A stretch of DNA of 64,000 nt, taken from NCBI RefSeq assembly GCF_031877795.1, contig NC_133932.1:39012180-39076179 (forward strand). The letters run 5' to 3'. The position numbers and the translations under genes are program-made. Position 1 is the first letter of the stretch, and each line of letters begins with the position of its first letter. Under the pieces are notes generated by a model. It did no database searches, had not been told where the DNA came from, and was given only the letters and a program-made list of their open reading frames with translations. This document shows positions 1 to 15,300 of the stretch, piece after piece. Source of the DNA: Strix aluco. Its lineage: Eukaryota; Chordata; Aves; Strigiformes; Strigidae.

Positions 1-977
<977 letters not shown>

Positions 978-3900
978 AGGAAAAGCAGCTAAAACGATGC
1001 AGTAGGAAGATCTTTAGACATGTGATAGAGGGCACTTGACATTGTCTCGCTGTGGCAGGCCAGTCTCCAGTGCCCAGCTAGATGCTGTTATGACCTAGCC
1101 CATAGAGAACCACAATGGGATAGTGGACATATAGTGTTAAGCCAGTCAGTCCAGTTGGGTTGGGTCATGTTTTCATTACACTTTCTAGCTTTAACTAGGA
1201 AGAATAAATAGAAGGGAATTTTACACCACAGAATATCAATACTGAGGCAGTGTAACTGTAATTAAAAAAAAAACTGGCTGCAGGAACTTTCCTTATAAAA
1301 ACTGATTTCGTGATAAGGTCACTAGGATACTAGTCCTGGTAGCCGGAATAGTATAATGTCATCTATAGCTGACAAGGTAATGAGATGCAAAATGGGGAAT
1401 GCAAAGAAAATAGGATTCTCTCAGCATTTTAAATTCAGAGTTTCATCTTTGCAGTTTCCTATCTATTATTTTGCAATTCTTTTCCACAGAATTACCCCTT
1501 CTGGCCAAAAGTCTGTAAATGTATTAATTAATAAGGTAAAGATATCTTTTTAATAAGGATACTTTTTAAAACCTAAAGTGATTCAAGTCATTATTTTTGT
1601 TTCTGTCTAAATTTAGAATTCTGGTGCTTTACTTGTCGAGCTGGTCTCATATCTGAAAACTGTAATGGTAGGAGGAAAAGGCAGACTGAATCTGCACTAA
1701 ACCTGTGGTCCGTATTTGGAAGCGTCAGTAGATAGCACAAGCAGTCAGACATGTTCAAGCTGTCACTGAATGACTGAAAAAACATTCTTTTGCAGTATCT
1801 TTTAAATCCTCAATATTTGTGATATTTAAAATACTAACTCTGCTCATTATCTGTTTGATCTACCTCCTGTGAGTGAAAAAAATCAAAGCACTCCAAGGCT
1901 CATTTTTTCTTAAATTGTGAAAGTAGAATCTATCCCTAAAGCCTGAGTGATTGTTAAAGCCTGTTGGAGTACAAGAGCTAGCCACAGCTCAAAGCTTGGG
2001 GTATTGTGTTACAACACTTGTGACTGCCTCATATGACAGTGTTCATTATATTTGCAACACACCACGTGTAGAACTCTCCTCAAAATATACAAATGACCTT
2101 GTAATACTGCAGGTCTGATTGTGCCAAGCAGTTTTGTTGTCATCCCAAAGTCTACATGCGCAACATGGGAATGAATAGCTAATTGATCTAAACACCAATG
2201 AAACCATTAAAAGAAGCATGCATTTGTTTTGTATATCTCACCTTTGTAGGCTTGTCAGTGGGAATTTTGGTTCCAAGTTGATGTGGAATTTTGTCACTGA
2301 TTTTCATGGGTTTGGATTTTCAACCCAAAATGAAATTGGGGGGCCCCTGCTCATGTTGGACACCTTGGTGAACTTCTGTGCGAATTCCACTACCTTCTGC
2401 CATTACTGCACATTTACCTTACTGTTACAGACCTCCGAGTCAGACCTGCAGGTTTTGTAAATGCATTATTCCTATCAGGATGGTGAAGTCTTGTAGATCA
2501 GAAGCAGCTCAATGTCAGCAAACCATTCAGGAGCTCAGCAGCTCATGACAGTAGAGTAGATGAAGAGAGACCTTGTGCATCTGCTGGCCACCAGCAGTCA
2601 CAATTCACAGACTGTTTTCAAAGATTCCATGGCTACATATATACTAGTAAACTAAATAGTTCCAGGGCCAGCTCTGTTAGTCCTCAGACAACTGGGGCTA
2701 ATAGGAATGGTCCCTGTACTGTCCTAACTTCTAAACAGGGCCCAGACGTTGTCTGGAAGAGCTCTGGCTGTGCTGGGCTGCAGCTCTGCCGTTTAGCAGT
2801 GAAGACAATTGTTTCCCAGTTTTCCTGGCCCGTGCCCAGGCTCTGTTTAATCTACCAATACAGACATAGACCGTGTGTATCTGTTAAACTCAGGACGCTT
2901 GAATTAAGCATGTGTTCTGGAAGACTTTAAATCAAGTCACATGTTTTAGGAAGTTTGGCTGAACTTTCCCTGAAAATAAGATCAAACTGTGAAAGCAAGG
3001 TCAGTCTTTATTGTAGAAGAAAAAAAAATCCTTACATATATCTATACATATAACTGGTTTTGCGTAGTTTTGTTGGTGGTTTTCCAAAAAAAGCTTTTAT
3101 ACAGCTCTGCCACTTTTCCAGACACAGTCACAAGCAGGTATGGACCTATATGGCTGTCAGAGATGAGAAATCAAGAATTATGGCTATTCTAAATAATACT
3201 CACAACTGTGAGCAGTTTTTAAGTAAGTCAGAAGCTGAAATCCCTTGGCATAATGTGCCTTGATTATTTCAAGACTCTCAAAATATTTGTGAATATTACA
3301 TGCGGTTCAAATGCTGTTTGCAAGCAGACAAAAGACTACATTTTCCAAATTGCTCTTTTGTTTCACACTGCTGGTCCAACTGTAGGGTAGCTGAGTATGA
3401 GAGAGTGAGATGTAAATACCTTCAGTGTTCATGTTTTGTATTTACCAACACCATTTACCAAATATCCCATTGAAAATTCATTGCAGTGTACCAAATGAAG
3501 TAATTTTGCTGACATTTCAACACTGTTAACTTACACGATGACAATGCTGTCTTCTCCCAACTAGACCAGTTTAGCAGTATGAGTTCCCTGGATACTGTCC
3601 TGTTATCTGTGCCTATTCCTCTGTTGTAGACTTTCTTATTTTACCTCTTTAGTCAGCAACATGTCCTCCTGTACTGTAACTTTGTATTGTACTGTGGTAG
3701 CCTGAAGTCTGATCCTCCACAGGTGTTCCTAAGAAAATGAATGCTCTGGAATATTTTTTGTCACTGCTTTTTTTGTTAGATACGCTTTTCCCAGCCATTG
3801 GCTGGCAGTGTATAGCTGGAAGTTACTATTCTAAGGAACGCTTTCAGACTGTAGTATCCCACCCAGTAGAGAAATAAACGAATTCTCTTGAAACTCAGTG

Positions 3901-6900
3901 CTACACCTAAATGAGAGAATCATTCTTTCCCTCCTTAGCTCTAAAATTAACTAATGATATCTCTTTTGTCACTACTGTGGAACAGAAGTATTTAAAGTCC
4001 ATCCCAATTATGTTTTCATATACTGCAAATATTTTACCATAGTCTCAGCTTGGCTTTTTTCTATTTATGTGGAAATAAATTCTAACAGGCTGGTATGAAA
4101 TGCATTCCCAGGTTAATGGACTGAGCATGCGTGTGCTGTAGTGTTAAGCAAGCACATTGTGAAGCTCTGGAGACTTCACATGAAAGAATGATGAGGCCAG
4201 CAAGATTCTGAAGACTTCAGATCCTCAATTCATATAGCCCCATATATATAGCCATAAGCTGGTTGAAATCAATGCCATTATTACCATTCGAACCAGTCAC
4301 AATCTGGCTTAAAGTTACGTAAGAGGCTCAGGGTTTTTAAAGTTCTCTTGAAGCCTGGATGTATGATTTCTGTTGGGATTGCAGGAATACGTTAGTGTTC
4401 TGCTGGCCTCCCTGTTTTATTTCAACTTGTTTTGACATTTTGCTTTAGTTACTATGTGCATCAGTTAGGACTTTAGGTACTTAATTTTTTTTTGTTGTTT
4501 TTCTCTGCGGAAACTTGCATATAATCTGAAAAACCCTGAAAGTTTTTTAAAAGAACATTATTATTTACAATTAAATAAAAGATTTGGAAAGCAGATTCTA
4601 CTCACATAAGAAATTAAGAAAATTTCATCTTATAGATCAAATGGAGTAACAGAAGAATATCTGGTGCTGAAATCCTGTTCACTTCTTAATATTTGGAGCC
4701 CAAGATACCTGTTTTTCGTTAAAGGAGAGGAATATATATTCACAGAATAGGGAGAGCTAGTTATGTACATGGGAGATAATGAACATTTGAGTCCAAGTAC
4801 TAGATGTATCAGCTGACTGACATTTCGATCTACTCTTTTGTGTCAAAGTCTATGTTGTCAACAGAAATGAATGTTTCATTAAACATTTGTTTCTGTGAGA
4901 AGTGTGGTACTTACTGACCTGTACCACCCCAATGACCCTCACAGTGGGAGTCCTATCTGGCCTATTTACTCAACACTAGATGGATGTTTTTGACTCTAAT
5001 GGGATCCTTTGAAGCCCTGTTTCAACCAATTGCTTAAGTATCATAATAACTTCTCACTTCTGCATTGCCTCATGCGAATCAAAGGAACAACTGATGTCTT
5101 TAAAATAAAGTCCAGGGTCAAGTGCTTTGCTGGACAAGGGCTGTATTGCACAGGAAGACTTGAGATGTTGGCTGTCTAAACAGACTCGGAGACTATATTG
5201 AAAACTCTTGTTTGCTTTGGGTTAGTCTCTAGGAGATTAGTGATCTTGATTTAGTCTTTTCAAATCACAAAATACTTCTTTTGAGGGGAAGAGGAGGATG
5301 TTAACCAAACGTGAAGATGAGTGTATATATTTCTGTATATTTACTGTTGCTTTGCATAATTGCTTTTGTTATCTGCATAGTTTTGGTAAGGAAAAATGAG
5401 CTTTCTGTTTTTTTTCTTTCTGTACCAGAAATGCCAATCTAGGACTGCTTTACATTTGAACAATGTCAGCATTTATTTTTACTTTCCAAACTAAGCAGGA
5501 AGGGATCTTAATTACATTTCAGTGTTAAATTTTATTGGAATATGATTTTATTCTTTTGTCTGCTGCTCTGTGACGATCGTATTCAGGAACGATAACAAAG
5601 GGCAGAGGGAGAGACTTAAGGTGCTTAAGAGCTCTTCAGAAAATGTGTGTGAGGAGGGTGCAAACAGCATGTATACCTCTTTCTGCAGCCTGCCTCACCT
5701 TCTTCCATGTTGTCTTTGCTCACCGAGCTTCAGGTCCAGTCTTCTTTGGTGATTGTGTGGGAGAGGGGGTCATGCGTGTTTGTCTTGCATAATGCAGGAG
5801 AGCCCCCCAGCACTGCAGGGGTGTTTATCAGCTCCTTCACGGGGGTCAAGTTAGTTCTGTGGTGAGTTTTTGATACCTGTGGGGTCTGCTCTGATGCTCT
5901 TTGAGAAGCTGACTTGGAGTCGTCTTCATGGGGGTTGAGTGCAGAATTTTCTGTCCCAGTCTGACACTGGCTCTACTCTGGTGTATCCTCATTCAGGGAG
6001 GATTTTGAAGTGCATCAGCTGTCTTGGGTTGAGTAGGATGTAAGCACAAGCTCAAATTCTTTCCCAGACAGAACAGATCTCTTGATCTGTGTTTGTTTTG
6101 GGCCAAGCTCTGTGAGTTAGTATGGACATGGTTGAAAAGGACACCAGCTGCAAGAGTAGCAGCAAGGCAGAGCTTCCTTCTGAATGCATGAGTAGAACTC
6201 GGGGCGCAGGTGGCCAGCTGCAGCATTGGTCTGCTTGTTAGGATCCAGGTGTGGAGTAAGAGGAAATTACATGCATGCTGCTTTTACCGATGGATACTGT
6301 GATTCAGCCAATGAAATTCAATTCTTTTTCATTTTCATCAGCTGGACAGTGTTTTTGGAGATGGTTTATCTCACAGAACCATAGCTGTCTAAAAATGAGA
6401 GGCCCAGTCTAAGTTATTCATCTACTTTTCTCTGTAATGAAAGGAAAGAAACGGCCATCTCCCAGACAGATGGACCCAAGGTACTTCCATAATTCCCTGA
6501 GGTAGGTGTTTTTCCTAGTGACTTGAAGTCTGGCTCATACGGTGAGTTTCATTACAGCAGTTGCCTCATTTGAAGTCACGCCTGTTCCCAAGGAGGGTTC
6601 AGGGCAATGTCGACTGGAACCTCATTTTGCCAGTGTGGTTCCAATTTTTGCAACAGCCCTGAAATGGATAAATTGAAATATTAGTAGTGTAATTCAGCTT
6701 CTTGGACTTACTGGGCATTTCTTCTGGTTTCCTAAGCTCCTTCTCTAGTTAATGGGAACTAGACAGGCAAATAAAGAGGCAGTTCTTCACATTGAACTTA
6801 GCATCTCCTTTTTGGTCTTTCCTAGGCCTGTGTTCTGGGCACTGGCAGTATGGTTTGCTCAAGGGAGCCAAAGGTATCTTAGACAGTCTGCCTACCTGCT

Positions 6901-8883
6901 CTGGGCATGTCAAGTTAAAGGAGACGAATCCCTGTATGTTGAAATTTAGATCTTAAAGCTTTGGCGCTTAGACTTTTGGAGCTCAGACCTTGGGAGCTGG
7001 AAATTCAAGCAGTTCCTTGCTAAAATGGAAACTTGTTAAAACCAGTCTTGCACTATGGGTACTATAGCACACTTGACAAGTAGATGTGATGTTTGAAGTT
7101 ACTATGTTTTTGTAGCCCTACTATAAATTAGAAAAGGTCTGGACTTCACCCTGGACACTGTATATTAGGATTGTTGTTCCCTTTATCATTCATACAGGGC
7201 TGCAAAGAACCCTGCCAAAAGCAGGAATATTAGAAGACTGGTTTTGGCAGTAGCTAGCCTTAGGCTCCTCCAGAACAGGTTGACTGTGGTAGATAATCGG
7301 TCTGTATTTCTGCAGAGGAGATCTCAGTGGTAGCTGCAGAGATACTATCCCATGTGGTGTTCTTTTTTCCTTTGAGAAAATGATCTTGCGTGTATCCATT
7401 TTCCTACCAGAACAGCCTGACAGGGCACAATTGCTCAGGAATTTCTTTTCTTTAGTTCTGTTTGGAAAGCCATTTATAAAGTATGATAATTTAAAAAGCT
7501 GTTGGGAACTAGAATTAAGCAGAAAATGAAAATGACACCGTGTCATGTCCTCTATAACAGTTCGTGACAGGCTGATCATTGCTGTGCCCATGACACTGCC
7601 ACACAGCACTAGTGAATGCATAAATTAAGTGCTGAGTGTCACTGAAGTTAATCAAGAGCTCTGCTATTCGTGGAAAAGGGCAGTAGCATTTTCAGGGGTC
7701 AACTCCTACTATCCTCTTCTTGTATCTGTTTTCATAATATGTGAAGAGATTGTTGTATCCCACTGAGTAGTTTTTATAACCCTGGATATCATTCTGCATA
7801 TTACATGTTCAAAAGTTGCAGGTTGAGCCTGCAAGCATAACAAGTTTCCTTTTAATTCTGTGCTTATGTTAGCGTATTTCTGCTTCCATACACATTTCAC
7901 GTAGTTTGTGAAGGAGTAATGGTACTGTAGAGCAAGAAATCTAGCTTCAGTGTTTTTATTATTTCAAAATCTTACGATGAACCATAACTTTATGCAATTG
8001 TCAACTGTAGAAGCTTCCTTTAAGAGATTTAAATTTCTGTTGAGACCCATTGCCAGCACAGTAAAACAAAGGGCAAGCAATCAAAATATGTATCCTTTGG
8101 CACAAGAAATCCCCATGGCTCAGCCTGCCAGCCTGCATTCTCTGCATTGTTTATGCCTTCAAGATACATCAAGATTTTGTTGACCCATTTTCTTTCTGGG
8201 GGCCTCCATACATCTCAGCCCATGCTTACCAGTTCTTGTGTCCTTATTGCTAGGTGTTCATGGTTGCTGTCCACGTGGGGTGTAAAAATGAGCTGCTTGG
8301 GAACAGTGTGAGATAGTTAGAGGTGGAAGGATGACTTTTAGACTTCTTCAAGCTACCAAATACCTAATGTGCTGGATCTATGGGTGTGCTGTACTCTTCC
8401 AAGAAGAAGAAAATCTCAAATGTCTTTTTAAGCAGATAGAAGGCAACATGGAAGTCTTTTAACGTTGACATGGTTTTTTACTTCAGTGGCATCTGTCTTT
8501 TTTTTTCTGACCCCATTGTAGCTTATTTTGGTAGCCCATTTAGGGTAATCATTATACAAACTCCTTTCTATTACTTCCAAACACCAGCTTGCCTGGCCTC
8601 AATGATAATTGTACCAACCTTTACAAACATGAATTAGAGGCTGAGCAATTAAAAAAAATACAGAAAAACTGCTCTTAAATTATGGTAAAAGTAGATTAAA
8701 TTTAAGGAAAAGATTACACTGATATATCTAAAAAGAAGACAAACAAGTCCTGCAGTGTAGCCAAGCACGAGTAAAGATTTGTGAAATACCTTATCTGAGT
8801 CAGTTGACCTTATTGTGAGATACTGCCCTTGAATCTGTTATTGAATTATTTAACATTTGTTCTTTTGTTTTTAAAGCAAGAGT

Positions 8884-8891
8884 CAATGCAA
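8884..8891 (+). promoter_or_regulatory. candidate miR-33 8-mer target site
   Basis: CAATGCAA is the full 8-mer complement of the miR-33 seed (positions 2-8 plus an A opposite position 1), on the ABCG1 sense strand. miR-33 lies in SREBF introns and is known to repress ABCA1, and in rodents also ABCG1. A weaker 7-mer (AATGCAA) is at 1398-1404. The site matters only if the ABCG1 transcript extends this far. Confidence 0.4.
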
Positions 8892-9336
8892 GGTATCATT
8901 TTAAATCAGCGTGCAAAAGTGTGCATATTCTGTGTACCTAATAAGTCGTCGTCTCTTGTTTCTGTAATGCATTTGCATTACTATGAATCGATTTTATTAT
9001 GCTTCTCTAGAGACTGTTGCTGCCTGCACGCTGTGATATATTTGCACTGTTGTAGATATATATATATATATGCACAAATATGTAATTATATAAACCATGT
9101 CTTTTTCAGGTTGCTTGTTACCTTTGTAGTTTATGCTTACCGGTACAGTGGACCTGAGTAAAAATGTGGGATGTGGGGCATTCTGATGATATATTACAAT
9201 AATAGAGAAATCTTTGTATATTTCTGTATACTTAATACCCATAAGAAGAAATTTGTATGTGCATTATTTTCCAAACTAGGGCTTTGTTTTCTGAGACTAG
9301 AGAACATTTATGATACTGTAACAAGAAAAAAAATCA

Positions 9337-9342
9337 AATAAA
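9337..9342 (+). terminator. ABCG1: distal poly(A) signal, probably ABCG1
   Basis: AATAAA followed within about 10 bases by a GT/T-rich element and then a T/C-rich stretch. It is the best-looking plus-strand poly(A) signal downstream of ABCG1. Its use is inferred. Confidence 0.45.
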
Positions 9343-12300
9343 GTGTTATTTTCGGACAGATGCCTTTGTCCCTGTTCTCTCTCAAATGGAAGTTGCCGAT
9401 GCGTTGGTAGGGGTACATTTTCACTGCCTGCTCCGAGATTCTGGCAGCCAGCAAGGATGTCGAGTTGCCTGTTTCAGATGTACATTGTGGAGGTTTCAGG
9501 TAGCTCCCAATACAGGTAGGTTACAGAAATATGCAGTAAAAATTCTTAAAAACATTAAGTGCAGTCACATCGGCTCAGAGCAAAGGTCTGTGTTGCATAG
9601 TACTTGACAGTGAATAAAAGCACTGCGCAGGGAAGAGTGCGAGAACACGACAAGCATCAGTGGGTGCTTCCCTGACAAACCCTACACAATTGGAAGACTT
9701 CCTGAACTAGTGGAATTATCTTTGTATTTTCTTGCCTTTGATGGATTTTTCTTCCGCAGACTTACCTGCTGTTCATTTTGACCATGCTACCTGCAAGTGT
9801 TAGTAGATACACCCCATGCTCTTGTGTTACAGGAGACAGTAAAGGATCCTTCCCTCTTTACCTTCTGCTCAGCACTCTGGAATGTATAGATTTCCTCCTC
9901 CCGTGTTCCCAGATGAAGAGAAACTGTGTTTTATTCCACCAGTCACACCTGTCCATTCCCCACTTTACAAAACACCTCTGTTCCTCATTCAGCCACAACA
10001 CTCATGCTATGTTCTTCTGCAGCTTTCTGTGCATTTCTGTCATCATGAAAGGTCTGTTCAGCTAGTTTAAAAAAACATTTCTTTCATGTTTCTCCTGAAC
10101 ATCTACATTGTCCAAGAAATGATGTGCTTACTGTTTCTGCCATTCTGAACAGTCTCCCAAAATACAGTCCATTGGGAGGCATTGGGACTGCTGCTTCCTA
10201 TTGCACTGGCAGGGAAACTCTTGGGCAGAAAACTTAGCTTGTGTAAGGCCCCAAGAACAGCAGTGTCAGAAGAAGGGTTTCAGTGTTGGTGTCCCTTACT
10301 TTGCCATATACTTTGTTTGGCTGGGTGGCTTTTCATGCTATTAAGCTGTCTGTTTGTGTATTGGATTTAAGGTCAAGCCTAGACAGCTTCGCTGTCCTTG
10401 TGCCACCCCTCCTGACCACCACAGCAACCAAATTACCTGCATTGGTCACCGCAGTTCAAGGATAACAGCCAGAACTTTTACAAGTTAGTTAAGTGTCCAG
10501 TCCTAGATAACATGAGCAGTGATGCTTAAAGGATAGATTAGCCAGAGGACACAATAAGATTGCATTTTCAAAACTAACGGCAAGACAATTTTCTAATGAT
10601 AACAGAGATCATACTTTATGTTATGTTTTATAGACCTGCAAATAATACTAGATTGAAGGAATTATGGTCCCAAAAATACCATACAAAAGATACCTCCTCA
10701 TGCCAACTGTCCACAGATCAGGAAGGGAGTCCTTTGTAGCCTGAGTGGCAACGTAAATTACTTCAAGTGTTTTTTATTACAGTTAATGCTATGAAATAAG
10801 CCAACCATGAATTTCTCATTAGCAACGCTGCAAAATTTAATATACCTCACATGCAGTTACCATCCACTGCGTACTCCCAAATGGATTAATAAAGAGCGTT
10901 TGAAAATAAAGGACACTTTATGCTGCATTTTCTAATAACTATCCATTTAAAACCTGCTTCGTAATGCAGATTGAAAGGCATTGGAAGCCAGGAAGCTGCT
11001 ATGGTAAGAACGATCACCTCTTTCAGCACGAGAGGGTACAAGGATCTGTGCAGTGCCCCGGTGAGTGATGAGCAGCCGTTGTGCTGTCAGTCACTAGCAC
11101 TGACATCTTGTCTTGGGAGAGCCTTAATAAAGGGCTTAGCAGGGAATTGTGTGTTGCAAGCTCTGTTTAGGGCAGAAAAGCTGTCAAGGGCTGGATTAGT
11201 CAAATTAACACTAATTGCATCAGTTTGTTTTATTTTATATTTCATAACCTCATTTGGTTTTTTTTTTTTCTGCGCCTTGAAGATTTTTTCAAGATCTGTG
11301 AATTTTTTATGTAATGTTAACTTTGTTCAGTGGCATTGCTGGATACCTGACACCTCAGGTTTGTGCCTGTGTCTGCACATACATAGGAAGGCTGAGAAGC
11401 AAGTCAATACTTGATCTCTTTTATGGAAGGAAAATACCAAAACATGAAGCTGATCCATTGTCAGCCTCTGACTGCAAAAACACCCCTCAGAGTTGCACTG
11501 TTTCCCCTCCACTTCTTCCTAGCACATAGTCATTCTCTTGTCCCACTGCTAGTTCATCTGCTCTGCTGGGCAGGTTGAATAAAGCTCCACTTGTTCCTAG
11601 GACGTCCTTGCTCATCCCCACCGGCATCTGTAGAGTCAAATATGAAGTATATTTGATGGCTCTATCAAGAGTCTTGCAGGTGCTTTTTGACTTTCTACTG
11701 TGTAAGAATCAGAAAGTAGCCCCAAGGTAGTCAGGCAAGAAACAAAAGCTACAGTAAAGCTTTTGATTTCGTTCCTTCTGTTTGTATCCTAAGTCTTGGT
11801 GAAGGCATCCTGTGGATGGGGTGTAATGCCAAGTCTGAAAAAGGGTAACAAGCAGGAGAAATCCTACTTTGAGGCAGGAAGGAGCATGTGTCCTGGCTGG
11901 GATTTACTTACCAAATTTACCTTCCGTGAAGCTTCCTGGAAACACCACAGACCAAAATCTTCAAACTGATGATACCTGCTTTCAAACAACCATCAGTCCA
12001 TGCCTGTGTTTAGTCAGACTCAACTAACTTTCAAGGGCTTTGAACCCTGGGATTTTCCTAGAGTTTCTGCAACAAGTTCAGCAATGAAGGTGTTTGGCTG
12101 AGCTGCAGTGAAATATTTTGATTCAAGACATCCAGAGTTTCATTTCAATTGTGGTATTTCAGTATTAAATCCCTCAAAACTTCTGTTTTCCAAAACAACC
12201 TTTTATTATGCTGAGAGACAGAAGAGCATGTTGAAGGAAGCCTGGGAGACCTAGCTTGGAGACACATGGGAGCAAGACCCTGAAAGACCCTGTGTTTTGT

Positions 12301-15300
12301 CTAGTGTCTTCTCTGAGGGGAATTTCTGGGTACCACAATGGGTACACAAAGGGTGCTCACAGAGCACAAGAAGTTATAGCTGGATAAATACACTAGTCCC
12401 CAGCAGAAAAGTACCTTGTTTTCTTACCCTGCTCACCTCTGATAGGCACACAGAAATTTTACCATTCACTAGCAGGTGGAGTCGCACCAAATGACTTCAA
12501 ACACTTAAACAAAACAGCATCCTCTTCTGTAGCATACATGAGTGCTACTAGTTAGTTCTAGCACTTGAATGTATTACGCATCACAGCACACATTTTTAAA
12601 GCAAAGTCTATCTGGCCATTGCCTTCTAGTGCTGAGGATACACTTGTAGTCTCATCCTCCAGTTGTGTACCTGGTGGAGTATACTGGGACAGGTCCCTTG
12701 CGTGTTGTCTTAGGTTGTTGGGCAGCTCACTGTTTTGTATACTGACACCGGCAGCTTTCAAATGCTTTAGAAGAAGGTGCAGATGGGGAAAAAGAAGTCT
12801 GCAGAGTAATAATGGACTGTTCTGCCCAAAGAGGACTTTTGCTTCTACAGAGAGCTCTTTGGGAAGCTCTCACCTGAGAGCTTCTGAAACTCTCACCTGA
12901 ACTTTGCTCATAAGGAAGGTTTTGCAACCTGCACCTCAGAGCAGTGAATTCCCCTTTTTGGACTCAGTCTAGCAGTGAGGGCAACCTTCTGGAAACTGAA
13001 TCTGGGTGTTGAGATCATCATTCTGCCTGGATTTAACACAGGGAATCAGATTTGCTTCTTGTGTTTTACTCCTGCTTTCCAAGCTCTTTAATGGCGTCAT
13101 GATAAAGTTTTCAAGCTTTGGTAAAAGCAGTAGCTTGTTAGAGACTTGTGGCAGAACCGTGCAATTTAGCTGCTCTCAACAGAGGAAGATTTCAGTTTCT
13201 GTACTCTTTTTCACTTTGGTTTAGCACCTTGTCTGAAACCTTCCTTTTGAACGGGAGCTTTGCCAGAGGAGCTGTGTGGTACTAGCTGTAGCAGGAAGCA
13301 TACCCTTTCCAGAGACATTTGGGAATGGGATCTGAAGTAAGTGGGCACATTTCTGGAGGTGTTTTCAGTTATATCCCTTTTTCACATTGCTACAGGTTTG
13401 TTTTTTTGTTGCTAGCACCCATCTGCTCTGAGCTTCTTGTCTGTCCTACTTTTCTGCCCTGTTAATTCTTCATGTCTGCCAAATAGAGCTTTCCTGCATT
13501 GCTTCAAAATTAGTGTTTTCTGAGACCTTTTCCTTGGCTACTATTGCTTTAAAAAGCTTTAAAAAGCAGCAGAATATCCTCATCCACTGAAGAACCAGAC
13601 CAGTAATCCATCTACAATGTCAAACATTTTCTATTTAGCCTTTATTAGAAGCAGAAGCATTGGTTGCACACAGCTGTCATGATTACAGACAGTTAGGACT
13701 GCTAGGCATTTGTGATTTTAAACGTCATTCACTATCTGCGTAATAGCCTCATCAACACATATGCTTTGTGTCACAGAGGATTGATTCCTGTTATGGTAAC
13801 TCCTTTGCTGATGAAAATCATGTAGCTGACCTACATTCTTTTCCCCCAGAAAATTATTACAACTTTGTTTACTTATTCAGCACTCGCTGTGCAATGGCAT
13901 GGATGTGCAAGCAGAGTTGCAGAGATAAAAGCGTCAGTCTTCATTTGGGCTTCTCATATTTACTTGTTAAAACTGATTCGCATTTGTGACAGTCCTGCAT
14001 CTTGTTAGAAGAGAAGCCTCATTATATGCTTATCCTGCACCTCTCCCTAGACAACCCTTTTGGTCACTGACAGAGGGCTAGATGAACTTCTGAAATGACC
14101 CGGTGTGGCCACCCATCAGTCTCAAGGCATGGGTGCGCTCAGATTTCTTTCCATTATACAGGTTACTGGGGTAAAATAACAAGCCTGAAACACTAAAAAT
14201 AGTTTTAAAGTTTCTGTTTTAATTTCTCTTCCTAGTGCTGGATAGAGCTACATACAAATAAAAAGAAAAAAAAAAAAAAAAAAAGGATGAAGAAGAGACA
14301 GAGAAGGACAGACTTTATACAATCCAATAATGTGAAGCTATTTCAATCGCGTTAGCCAGGGAGGCTTGTCAATCTATTGATGCAAAATAAATGAACAAAC
14401 TGCGCATATTTACTTGTGTCTATCTGCTGGCCAGCCTGTGAGCTCCAAAATGCAATCAATTGCCAGCAGCTAGGACACCTCTGTTCCCATGCAGTGATTG
14501 GTCTTTCTTGGGCCTCTGGCACCAGGTCAACTAGGAAAGCTAGCAGCAAGTCAGCAATTTATGTCAGGGCAGTGGTGTTCCCCACCTCTCTCATTCCAAT
14601 CCCTTGAGTGGCTCTCTCCAACATCAAGAGGCACTGATGGGAAAACCCAAGGAAAGAGAGCAGATGCGTACCACTGCTTGTCTAGACACCGCTTGGAGCT
14701 GGGCAGGAAGGAGGCCTTTCTGGGCAGTTCAATTCACATCTGAACTAGCCAGATGATTTCTAGCCCAGAGGTCTTTTTCTCTCTGAGGGCTGTGAACGGG
14801 CCCCATGGTGATTGACTCAGGTGAGGGGACCCCAAAGAATGACCCTGAAGGTGAGGAGAGGAAGGTCCTCCCTTCTGTAGCCACATCTCTGCAGACCCTG
14901 CACACTCCTCTTTGATGTGCGTTCTGGTTTTGGGATCTTACTTTGCTCTACCTTGGCTCTGCCTGCCATCTTCAAATCCTCAGCAGCTGTGGCTTTTATT
15001 CTGTTTTTGCCAGCTGGTTTTCTCACCAAAAATGTTAATTTTAAGAATTCTAGGCAGTTTTTTTAAGTGCATTTGGGTGGGTGTGGATAACAGTCTACAT
15101 AGAGAGACCTCAAGCATTTACTTAATGTAAATTCCCAGAATAGTCATTGTCCCTTAGGACTTACTACTGATGACAAATCCTTAGGCCATAATTCTTTGTG
15201 CTATGAGCAACTAACTCTGATTTATAACCTCAAATGTCCAAAGTAGCTGCATGACCCAGTGCCTTGGCTTAGCATGCTGTTGGGAATGGTTTGCTGGACA

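Larger units (their letters stand above)
978..9342 (+). other. ABCG1: probable ABCG1 3' UTR / downstream region with alternative poly(A) signals
   Basis: This T-rich sequence follows the ABCG1 stop and has no coding exon that I recognise. AATAAA hexamers occur at 1203-1208, 3873-3878, 4074-4079, 4574-4579 and 9337-9342. The last is followed by a GT/T-rich stretch (gtgttatttt), as expected of a real cleavage site. A perfect miR-33 8-mer at 8884-8891 would lie in the transcript only if the distal site is used. Known mammalian ABCG1 3' UTRs are much shorter, so the full 8.4-kb extent is inference; a stop at one of the nearer hexamers is equally possible. A (TA)n run lies at about 9055-9070. Confidence 0.45.

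Noticed and set aside
7190-7621. 143-codon minus-strand ORF downstream of ABCG1
   Set aside because: No recognisable domain. It lies in T-rich probable UTR and the opposite strand carries the transcript.
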